From: Enterobacteriaceae bacterium
GTDB lineage: Bacteria > Pseudomonadota > Gammaproteobacteria > Enterobacterales > Enterobacteriaceae
Length of the DNA stretch: 5,063 nt
Assembly (NCBI GenBank): GCA_022712475.1
Contig: JALAGK010000140.1
Span: forward strand, 1 to 5,063
Reading direction: 5' to 3'
The notes below the pieces were generated by a model, which was not told the origin of the DNA, ran no database searches, and worked only from the letters and a program-made list of their open reading frames with translations. The position numbers were made by a program, and so were the translations under genes. Shown one piece after another: positions 1-5,063 of the stretch (its first letter is position 1; each line of letters opens with the position of its first letter).

Positions 1-1501
1 CCTTAAAGCCTGTAATGTGCTCGACTTTGACGACCTGATTATGTTGCCAACGCTGCTGTTGCAGCGCAATGAAGAGGTGCGTGAACGCTGGCAAAACCGT
101 ATTCGTTATTTGCTGGTGGATGAATATCAGGATACCAACACCAGTCAGTACGAACTGGTAAAGCTGCTTGTGGGTGCGCGGGCGCGCTTTACCGTCGTGG
201 GCGATGATGACCAGTCTATTTACTCCTGGCGCGGCGCGCGGCCTCAGAACCTGGTACTACTGAGTCAGGATTTCCCGGCGCTGCGGGTGATAAAGCTTGA
301 GCAAAACTACCGTTCTTCCGGACGCATCCTGAAGGCGGCAAATATCCTGATTGCCAATAATCCGCACGTCTTTGAAAAACGGCTGTTCTCTGAGCTGGGC
401 TACGGTACAGAGTTAAAAGTGGTGACGGCAAACCATGAAGAGCATGAGGCTGAGCGCGTTACCGGCGAGCTTATTGCCCATCACTTCATCAACAAAACCC
501 AGTACAAAGATTACGCCATCCTGTATCGCGGTAATCACCAGTCGCGGGTGTTTGAAAAACTGCTGATGCAAAACCGTATTCCGTATCGTATTTCTGGCGG
601 TACGTCCTTCTTTTCGCGCCCGGAAATTAAGGATTTGCTGGCTTACCTGCGTGTGCTGACCAATCCCGATGACGACAGCGCCTTTCAGCGCATTGTTAAT
701 ACTCCGCGGCGCGAAATTGGGCCGGCTACGCTGCAAAAGTTGGGCGAATGGTCCACCCAGCGCAATAAGAGTATGTTTAACGCCAGTTTTGATTTGGGGC
801 TGGGTCAGACGCTGACTGGACGCGGTCTGGACGCGCTACAGCGCTTTACTTCGTGGCTTGGCGAAATCGCCCAACTGGCGGAGCGCGAGCCGGTGGCCGC
901 CGTGCGTGATTTGATTCGCGGCATTGATTACGAGTCATGGCTCTATGAAACTTCGCCGAGCCCGACTGCCGCTGAAATGCGCATGAAAAACGTCAACACG
1001 CTGTTTGGCTGGATGACCGAAATGCTTGAAGGCAGCGAGCTGGAAGAGCCGATGACGCTCACCCAGGTGGTCACGCGCTTTACGCTGCGCGATATGATGG
1101 AACGCGGCGAGAGTGATGAAGATGTCGACCAGGTGCAGCTGATGACGTTACATGCTTCAAAAGGACTTGAGTTCCCGTACGTTTATCTGGTGGGTATGGA
1201 AGAAGGGCTGTTGCCGCACCAGAGCAGCATTGATGAAGACAATATTGATGAGGAGCGGCGTCTGGCCTACGTGGGTATTACCCGCGCCCAGAAAGAGCTG
1301 ACCTTTACATTGTGCAAAGAGCGCCGCCAGTACGGCGAGCTGGTGCGCCCTGAACCCAGCCGCTTTCTGTTAGAGCTGCCGCAGGATGATCTGCAGTGGG
1401 AGCAGGAGCGTAAAGTCGTAACCGCGCAGGAACGCATGCAGAAAGGGCAGGCTAACGTTGCAAATATCCGGGCGATGCTGGCGAAATCGCGCGGCGGCTG
1501 A
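1..1501 (+). CDS. rep: ATP-dependent DNA helicase Rep, 5'-truncated by window edge
   Basis: Superfamily 1A 3'-5' DNA helicase that helps the replisome pass protein roadblocks and restarts stalled forks; in E. coli it associates with DnaB through its C-terminus. The reading frame is open from base 2 (Leu-Lys-Ala-Cys-Asn-Val-Leu), so the gene enters from the left and the GTG at 17 is an internal Val codon, not a start. About 499 residues are visible; E. coli Rep has 673, so roughly 174 N-terminal residues, including the Walker A motif, lie outside. Visible helicase motifs in order: motif II DEYQD (119-133), motif [16 protein letters not shown] (from 200), motif IV EQNYRSS (near 300), motif [13 protein letters not shown] (near 1140-1175) and motif [14 protein letters not shown] (near 1257-1292). 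The part between IV and V holds the 2B subdomain. It ends at TGA 1499-1501, convergent with gppA. Near-identity to E. coli Rep, recalled from memory, separates it from UvrD and PcrA. No frameshift or lost motif is seen. Confidence 0.97.
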   Translation, partial: LKACNVLDFDDLIMLPTLLLQRNEEVRERWQNRIRYLLVDEYQDTNTSQYELVKLLVGARARFTVVGDDDQSIYSWRGARPQNLVLLSQDFPALRVIKLEQNYRSSGRILKAANILIANNPHVFEKRLFSELGYGTELKVVTANHEEHEAERVTGELIAHHFINKTQYKDYAILYRGNHQSRVFEKLLMQNRIPYRISGGTSFFSRPEIKDLLAYLRVLTNPDDDSAFQRIVNTPRREIGPATLQKLGEWSTQRNKSMFNASFDLGLGQTLTGRGLDALQRFTSWLGEIAQLAEREPVAAVRDLIRGIDYESWLYETSPSPTAAEMRMKNVNTLFGWMTEMLEGSELEEPMTLTQVVTRFTLRDMMERGESDEDVDQVQLMTLHASKGLEFPYVYLVGMEEGLLPHQSSIDEDNIDEERRLAYVGITRAQKELTFTLCKERRQYGELVRPEPSRFLLELPQDDLQWEQERKVVTAQERMQKGQANVANIRAMLAKSRGG

Positions 1502-1522
1502 TGCCTGTCGCGCGGCGAGGGG
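1502..1522. other. Convergent rep/gppA junction with no clear terminator
   Basis: Only 21 bases separate the stop codons of rep (+) and gppA (-). A short imperfect inverted repeat, GCCTG at 1503-1507 and CAGGC at 1524-1528, brackets the gap and includes the gppA stop codon. It has only five contiguous pairs, a 16-base loop and no T-run on either side, so it is not a convincing intrinsic terminator. Transcripts of the two genes may therefore overlap or end by Rho. The 10-base word TCGCGCGGCG occurs at 1487-1496 and again at 1508-1517, once inside the end of rep and once in the gap. Confidence 0.4.
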
Positions 1523-3010
1523 TCAGGCGTTGACGTCCAGAGGCCAGTGCACGTAGCTTTGCCACAGCACTTCCTGGCTCAGCATTTCCGCACCAAGCGG
1601 ATGGCCGCTTAGCCAGCATTCCGGTAGCGTCATGTGAAGCGTTTCGCCTTCGGTCTTCAACGTCAGCGCGGGCACACAGTCATCGCGACGCCTGCTGGCA
1701 AAAATGATGGCCAGGCGCAGCAAACGACAAAGGTGTTCGGCTGCACGCGGTGGAACTGCGTTTTGCTGGTGCAGGGAAGAGAGGTCTACCGGGTTAGTCT
1801 GGTTGAGGAGCAGTGTTGCCAGTAGCGTTTTCTGTGCTGGCGTGAAGCCAGGCAAGTCGAGATTGCGCACCAGATAGGCAGCATGCTGGGGAGCCTGCTT
1901 AAAATCGATACTCAGGCCAATTTCATGCAACAGGCAGGCGCTACTCAACAATTCCAGGCTTAACGCATCCAGTTCCCATTCGGGAGAAACCTGCTGCGCC
2001 AGCGTTCTGGCCAGGTTTTCCACGCGTGTTGCCTGAGCGACATCGACCATAAAACGGCGCTGAATGTTGCGTAGCGTACGGCTGCGAATGTCCTGATCGA
2101 CCGCCAGGTGCAGCATGCCGTAGACCAGCCCTTCGCGCAGTGCGCCACCGGCAAGCGTCATGCTCTCAATACCCAGCTCGGTAAACACCGCAATCAGGAT
2201 GGCAAGCCCACTTGGGAACACCAGCGCACGCTCAAGTGTCAGACCTTCAATCTCAAGTTCTTCAAGGCGTCCGCACTGAATGGCGCGTTGTTTCAGCTGC
2301 TGGAGTTTCAGCAGCGTAATTCGCTCATCCATGCCCTGCGCCATCATAATTTCTTGCAATGCCTGCACAGTGCCGGAGGCGCCTACGCAGACTTTCCAAC
2401 CGTGATAGCGCAACTCATCAACCTGCGGGCGCAGCACGTCGCGCGCGGCCTGCTCGGCCGCGGCAAAGTTTTCTTTGGTCAAAGAACGGTCGGCAAAGTA
2501 ACGCTCAAGCCAGGTGACACAGCCCATTGGCAGGCTGAACAGCGAGGTGGCCTGTGCCCCTGTGCCGGTCACTAATTCCGTGCTGGCGCCACCAATATCC
2601 ACCACTAAGCGACGGTCATCACCGCCGGTGGTGTGCGCCACGCCCTGATAAATCAGGCGGGCTTCTTCTTCGCCGCTGATAACCTGAATCGGGCAGCCAA
2701 GAAGCGTTTCGGCACGCTCAATGAAGGTGTCCGCGTTGGTGGCAAGGCGCAGGGTGGCGGTAGCAACGACGCGGATTTGCGCCTGAGGAATGTCTTGAAG
2801 TCTTTCTGAGAACAGCTGCAGACACTGCCAGCCGCGCTCCATCGCTTCTTGTGACAGTCGGTTGCTGCTGTCCAGACCCGCGGCCAGTCGGACTTTACGT
2901 TTGACGCGGGTCAGTGTCTGAATACTTCCTGCGACTTCGCGTACCACCAGCATATGAAAGCTGTTGGAGCCAAGGTCAATTGCCGCATAGAGCGAGGACG
3001 TATTCAGCAT
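1523..3010 (-). CDS. gppA: Guanosine-5'-triphosphate,3'-diphosphate pyrophosphatase (exopolyphosphatase family)
   Basis: Converts pppGpp to ppGpp and can also hydrolyse long-chain polyphosphate; it acts in the stringent response in the cytosol. The 495 residues match the E. coli length of 494. The N-terminal ASKHA-fold Ppx/GppA domain shows the first phosphate-binding loop [12 protein letters not shown] (residues 9-20), the acidic [12 protein letters not shown] segment (112-123), the second loop [10 protein letters not shown] (136-145), [10 protein letters not shown] (209-218) and [13 protein letters not shown] (287-298). The C-terminal helical HD-like part includes SACLLHEIG (about 357-365) and the conserved [19 protein letters not shown] stretch. 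Ppx is the main alternative; close likeness to E. coli GppA and a position next to rhlB rather than ppk favour GppA. The ATG at 3008-3010 is chosen because Ser-Leu-Tyr-Ala-Ala-Ile-Asp follows as expected of the family. It lies 6 bases after the rhlB stop with only a weak upstream ribosome-binding sequence, which suggests co-transcription and perhaps translational coupling. Confidence 0.96.
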   Translation of the reverse strand: MLNTSSLYAAIDLGSNSFHMLVVREVAGSIQTLTRVKRKVRLAAGLDSSNRLSQEAMERGWQCLQLFSERLQDIPQAQIRVVATATLRLATNADTFIERAETLLGCPIQVISGEEEARLIYQGVAHTTGGDDRRLVVDIGGASTELVTGTGAQATSLFSLPMGCVTWLERYFADRSLTKENFAAAEQAARDVLRPQVDELRYHGWKVCVGASGTVQALQEIMMAQGMDERITLLKLQQLKQRAIQCGRLEELEIEGLTLERALVFPSGLAILIAVFTELGIESMTLAGGALREGLVYGMLHLAVDQDIRSRTLRNIQRRFMVDVAQATRVENLARTLAQQVSPEWELDALSLELLSSACLLHEIGLSIDFKQAPQHAAYLVRNLDLPGFTPAQKTLLATLLLNQTNPVDLSSLHQQNAVPPRAAEHLCRLLRLAIIFASRRRDDCVPALTLKTEGETLHMTLPECWLSGHPLGAEMLSQEVLWQSYVHWPLDVNA

Positions 3011-3016
3011 GCTGTA

Positions 3017-4282
3017 TTAACCCGTACGGCGGCGATTGCGTGAGTTATTGTTGCGACGCGGGCCGTTGCCGGAGCGGTTACGCACCAGGCGTTTTGGCGG
3101 CGGCAATTCGCTCATCAGCGCATCCGGATTGTATTTACTGACCGGGATAGCGTGACCGATGTAGGTTTCAATCGCGGGCAGGTTCAGCGCGTACTCTTCA
3201 CAGGCAAGGCTGATAGAGTGACCGCTGGCACCCGCGCGACCGGTACGGCCAATGCGGTGCACGTAGTCCTCACAGTCGTCCGGCAGGTCGTAGTTAAAGA
3301 CGTGCGTTACGGCCGGAATATGCAAACCACGGGCGGCAACGTCGGTCGCTACCAGGATATCCAGGTCGCCCTGGGTGAACTCTTCAAGAATGCGCAGACG
3401 TTTTTTCTGTGCCACGTCACCGGTCAGTAGACCCACGCGGTGACCGTCGGCGGCCAGATGGCCCCAGATGTCTTCACAGCGGTGCTTGGTATTGGCAAAC
3501 ACAATGGCGCGATCCGGCCACTCTTCTTCAATCAGCGTTTGCAGCAGGCGCATCTTTTCTTCATTGGAAGGATAGAACAGCTCTTCTTTGATGCGATGGC
3601 CCGTTTTCTGCTCTGGCTCGACTTCCACGTACTCGGCGTTGTTCATTTGTTCGAACGCCAGTTCGCGTACGCGGTAAGACAGCGTGGCGGAAAACAGCAT
3701 ATTGAGGCGCTGGTCAGCTGCTGGCATGCGACGGAACAGCCAACGAATGTCTTTAATAAAGCCGAGGTCATACATGCGGTCGGCTTCGTCGAGCACCACC
3801 ACCTGGATGGCGCCGAGGTTAATATGGTTTTGCTTGGTATAATCAATAAGGCGACCAGTGGTGCCGATAAGGATATCGACGCCGCTTTCCAGCACTTTAA
3901 GCTGTTTATCGTAGCCGTCACCGCCATAGGCGAGGCCGAGCTTCAGGCCTGTGGCCTGCGCAAGTGGCTCAGCGTCAGAGTGAATCTGCACCGCCAGTTC
4001 GCGCGTGGGTGCCATGATCAAGGCACGCGGCTGATTCGTCTGGCGACCTTCTGGCGCTGGATGCGAGAGTAAATAATGAAACGTTGACGTCAGAAACGCC
4101 ATCGTTTTGCCAGTACCGGTTTGCGCCTGTCCGGCTACGTCGCGGCCCGCAAGGGTCAGCGGAAGTGCCAGAGCCTGAATAGGGGTGCAGTTGTAAAAGC
4201 CTTTCTTTTCAAGGGCTTCAACAACCTTCGGGTGCAGGGCGAAGTCGGAAAACTTCTGTTCAGTTAAATGTGTTTTGCTCAT
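3017..4282 (-). CDS. rhlB: DEAD-box ATP-dependent RNA helicase RhlB
   Basis: RNA helicase of the degradosome: it binds RNase E and unwinds structured RNA for PNPase and RNase E during mRNA decay. The product is 421 residues, the same length as in E. coli. The Q motif region is FSDFALHP through CTPIQ (11-36). RecA domain 1 then has motif I AQTGTGKT (53-60), Ia PTRELA (92-97), GG (120-121), Ib TTGR (141-144), II DEAD (165-168) and III SAT (198-200). RecA domain 2 has [10 protein letters not shown] (259-266), [14 protein letters not shown] (311-323, with His where most DEAD-box proteins have Asp, as in E. coli RhlB) and [12 protein letters not shown] (342-351). The tail from about 392 is rich in Arg, Pro and Asn and is likely an RNA-binding extension; it is the part that differs most from E. 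coli. gppA follows after 6 bases and trxA is divergent. The ATG start matches the E. coli N-terminus [16 protein letters not shown], although no good Shine-Dalgarno sequence precedes it. Confidence 0.98.
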   Translation of the reverse strand: MSKTHLTEQKFSDFALHPKVVEALEKKGFYNCTPIQALALPLTLAGRDVAGQAQTGTGKTMAFLTSTFHYLLSHPAPEGRQTNQPRALIMAPTRELAVQIHSDAEPLAQATGLKLGLAYGGDGYDKQLKVLESGVDILIGTTGRLIDYTKQNHINLGAIQVVVLDEADRMYDLGFIKDIRWLFRRMPAADQRLNMLFSATLSYRVRELAFEQMNNAEYVEVEPEQKTGHRIKEELFYPSNEEKMRLLQTLIEEEWPDRAIVFANTKHRCEDIWGHLAADGHRVGLLTGDVAQKKRLRILEEFTQGDLDILVATDVAARGLHIPAVTHVFNYDLPDDCEDYVHRIGRTGRAGASGHSISLACEEYALNLPAIETYIGHAIPVSKYNPDALMSELPPPKRLVRNRSGNGPRRNNNSRNRRRTG

Positions 4283-4329
4283 AGTGTGGTAGAATATCAG
4301 CTTATTATTGCTTTACGAAAGCGTATCCG

Positions 4330-4359
4330 TTGAAATAAAGTCAACCTGACTGATGTAAA
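4330..4359 (+). promoter_or_regulatory. Candidate sigma-70 promoter for trxA
   Basis: TTGAAA at 4330-4335 matches the -35 consensus at five of six bases. TGTAAA at 4354-4359 matches the -10 at four of six, with an 18-base spacer. It is the best-spaced pair I found on the plus strand upstream of trxA. It would give a leader of roughly 90 bases spanning the TGCAC/GTGCA and CTGTGC/GCACAG repeats. It is inferred from hexamers only; trxA may have further promoters. Confidence 0.3.
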
Positions 4360-4446
4360 GGCTGCGCCCCATCGTCATAATTTGCACTGTGCACGATTAT
4401 GTGGCACAGCTTAAATTTACACCAGCAAAGCCAGGCATAATCCTGT

Positions 4447-4450
4447 GGAG
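4447..4450 (+). promoter_or_regulatory. trxA ribosome binding site
   Basis: GGAG lies 6 bases before the ATG at 4457. This fixes the trxA start: an in-frame GTG at 4445, which would add Met-Glu-Leu-Ser, overlaps the Shine-Dalgarno sequence itself and would spoil the standard 109-codon length. Confidence 0.8.
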
Positions 4451-4456
4451 TTAAGT

Positions 4457-4786
4457 ATGAGCGATAAAATTATTCACCTGACTGATGACAGTTTTGACAC
4501 GGACGTACTTAAGGCAGAAGGGTTGATTTTGGTTGATTTCTGGGCAGAGTGGTGTGGTCCTTGCAAAATGATTGCCCCGATTCTGGATGAAATTGCCACT
4601 GAATATGAAGGTAAACTGACCGTTGCCAAACTGAATATCGACCAGAATCCGGGTACGGCGCCGAAATACGGCATTCGTGGTATCCCGACGCTGCTGTTGT
4701 TCAAAAATGGTGAAGTCGCGGCCACGAAAGTGGGCGCACTGTCTAAAGGGCAGCTTAAAGAGTTCCTGGACGCTAACCTGGCGTAA
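4457..4786 (+). CDS. trxA: Thioredoxin 1
   Basis: Small cytosolic dithiol-disulfide oxidoreductase, reduced by TrxB with NADPH. It supplies electrons to ribonucleotide reductase, PAPS reductase and methionine sulfoxide reductases, and in E. coli serves as the processivity factor of T7 DNA polymerase. The ORF from ATG 4457 encodes 109 residues counting Met, exactly the E. coli length. The active site WCGPCK places the redox cysteines at 33 and 36. The buried Asp of VDFWAEW is at 27, and the cis-proline loop GIPT has Pro at 77. [19 protein letters not shown] forms the usual last strand and helix. The sequence is nearly the E. coli one; a few changes lie in the first third, such as Glu-Gly-Leu-Ile-Leu at 21-25. 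A good GGAG Shine-Dalgarno sequence precedes it. It is divergent from rhlB, and a long hairpin follows the stop before the rho leader. Confidence 0.99.
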   Translation: MSDKIIHLTDDSFDTDVLKAEGLILVDFWAEWCGPCKMIAPILDEIATEYEGKLTVAKLNIDQNPGTAPKYGIRGIPTLLLFKNGEVAATKVGALSKGQLKEFLDANLA

Positions 4787-4794
4787 AGCATCTC

Positions 4795-4846
4795 CGCCGG
4801 TGCGTCTGGTGGTCCGAAATTTCTGCGGACCGCTGGACGCCCGGTG
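4795..4846 (+). terminator. Long hairpin after trxA, lacking a U-tract
   Basis: Bases 4802-4816 pair with 4826-4840 over 15 positions around a 9-base loop. After a single bulged T at 4801, bases 4795-4800 pair with 4841-4846. That gives 21 pairs, of which 17 are Watson-Crick and four are G-T wobbles in plus-strand RNA. It starts 8 bases after the trxA stop. The downstream bases (ccagccatgc) contain no T-run, so it is not a classic intrinsic terminator. It more likely caps the 3' end of trxA mRNA against exonucleases, perhaps after Rho-dependent termination. The type 'terminator' is the nearest available label. It does not look like a REP or ERIC element. Confidence 0.6.
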
Positions 4847-4877
4847 CCAGCCATGCTAAGTTACCTGAACTGCATTC

Positions 4878-4906
4878 TTAACTTACCTTAGTTTGAATCT
4901 TGTAAT
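4878..4906 (+). promoter_or_regulatory. Candidate promoter for the rhoL-rho transcript
   Basis: TTAACT (4878-4883, four of six matches to the -35) and TGTAAT (4901-4906, five of six to the -10) are separated by exactly 17 bases. Transcription would begin near 4913, about 25 bases before the possible rhoL start. In E. coli rho has its own promoter in this gap. The hexamer pair here may not be at exactly the same place as in E. coli, so this is inference. Confidence 0.35.
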
Positions 4907-4938
4907 ATTCGAAATCTCTTGCCAGCTCTGCTCCAGGC

Positions 4939-5007
4939 GTGAGAAATGAAGTCGCTTTCGGGCCTGCTCCCAATCCGTTTTGTCGTTCCAGTTCTGAGCG
5001 TCTGTAA
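4939..5007 (+). CDS. rhoL: Putative rho operon leader peptide RhoL (22 codons)
   Basis: In E. coli a 33-residue leader peptide, RhoL, precedes rho in the transcript whose leader is subject to Rho autogenous attenuation. Here the frame GTG 4939 to TAA 5005-5007 reads MRNEVAFGPAPNPFCRSSSE then RL. As recalled, the E. coli peptide starts MRSEQISGSSLNPSCRFSSA, so the Met-Arg-x-Glu start and the Asn-Pro-x-Cys-Arg core agree. Two cautions apply. The GTG has only AGG (4935-4937) one base upstream, too close for a Shine-Dalgarno. The ATG at 4946 has that same AGG at a good 8-base distance, but in another frame (MKSLSGLLPIRFVVPV...), which stays open for 39 codons to the window edge. Which frame is translated is unsettled. 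The stretch around it is pyrimidine-rich, as a Rho loading region would be. The rho gene should start beyond the right edge. Confidence 0.4.
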   Translation: MRNEVAFGPAPNPFCRSSSERL

Positions 5008-5063
5008 CCAGGCCGCGATCGGACACGGGGTGATGGCCATTAACAGGCATGGACTACCCTGCC
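5008..5063 (+). other. Rho leader mRNA segment, cut by window edge
   Basis: No gene is assigned here. The last bases, ACCCTGCC, resemble the left arm of a stem that, in E. coli as I recall it, is completed by GGCAGGG between rhoL and rho. The right arm would lie outside the window, so the structure cannot be confirmed. An ATG-initiated frame from 4946 stays open through this segment. Confidence 0.3.

Larger units (their letters stand above)
4283..4456. promoter_or_regulatory. Divergent rhlB/trxA intergenic regulatory region
   Basis: This AT-rich 174-base gap must hold signals for leftward rhlB-gppA and rightward trxA. Inverted repeats seen directly: GCTTT-ACG-AAAGC at 4310-4322; GTTGA (4329-4333) with TCAAC (4341-4345); TGCAC-T-GTGCA at 4383-4393; and CTGTGC (4387-4392) with GCACAG (4404-4409), 11 bases apart. 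CATAAT occurs at 4376-4381 and 4436-4441 as -10-like hexamers, but neither has a convincing -35 at normal spacing. On the minus strand TTGACT (4344 to 4339) resembles a -35, yet no good -10 lies 16-18 bases downstream, so the rhlB promoter is not assigned. Confidence 0.6.

Noticed and set aside
413..736. A 107-codon minus-strand ORF inside rep
   Set aside because: It is antisense to conserved helicase sequence, with no own start signal or recognisable motif.
17..1501. A complete gene starting with GTG at 17
   Set aside because: The frame is open upstream to base 2 and matches internal Rep sequence; the N-terminal Walker A domain is missing, so this is a truncated rep.
2108..2575. A 155-codon plus-strand ORF antisense to gppA
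   Set aside because: It lies wholly inside gppA, shows low-complexity shadow composition and no family resemblance.
3440..4072. A 210-codon plus-strand ORF antisense to rhlB
   Set aside because: It mirrors the rhlB coding frame, has no recognisable domain, and rhlB is fully supported on the other strand.
4388..4408. CRP binding site (TGTGC ... GCACA)
   Set aside because: The arms are 11 bases apart rather than 6 and lack the TGTGA/TCACA bases, so the match is poor.
4795..4846. REP or ERIC repeat element
   Set aside because: It is a strong hairpin, but neither the arm sequence nor the loop resembles the REP or ERIC consensus, and there is no second copy in the window.
4474..4854. A 126-codon minus-strand ORF antisense to trxA
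   Set aside because: It is a mirror of the trxA frame and runs through the hairpin; no family likeness.
1..5063. Novel defence, mobile or biosynthetic system
   Set aside because: The window is filled by conserved housekeeping genes in the standard enterobacterial order, with no insertion, attachment site, transposase or unexplained gap above 300 bases.

Overview
The window is an ordinary chromosomal housekeeping segment of a gammaproteobacterium of the family Enterobacteriaceae. All four well-supported proteins closely resemble E. coli Rep, GppA, RhlB and TrxA, recalled from memory. The gene order rep, gppA, rhlB, trxA, then a rho leader is the conserved enterobacterial order. Sequence differences from E. 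coli suggest a relative such as Enterobacter, Kosakonia, Citrobacter or Klebsiella; the genus cannot be fixed by eye.

Layout from left to right. Bases 1-1501 (+) hold the 3' three quarters of rep, a replicative accessory DNA helicase, cut by the left edge. It converges on gppA across a 21-base gap. gppA (1523-3010, -) encodes the pppGpp/exopolyphosphate phosphohydrolase. It lies 6 bases downstream of rhlB (3017-4282, -), the DEAD-box RNA helicase of the RNA degradosome, so the two look like one leftward transcript. A 174-base divergent intergenic region (4283-4456) carries the start signals for rhlB and for trxA (4457-4786, +), thioredoxin 1. Bases 4787-5063 hold a long hairpin after the trxA stop, a possible promoter, and a short leader-peptide region matching rhoL. 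The rho gene itself must start beyond the right edge.

The genes share a loose theme of replication-fork maintenance (Rep), stringent-response nucleotide turnover (GppA), RNA turnover (RhlB), redox (TrxA) and transcription termination (Rho leader), but they do not form one pathway. I see no mobile element, CRISPR array, tRNA, rRNA, phage gene or unknown multi-gene system. The points most worth a second look are the 21-pair hairpin without a U-tract after trxA, the short and frame-ambiguous rhoL, and the weak ribosome-binding signals of rhlB and gppA.
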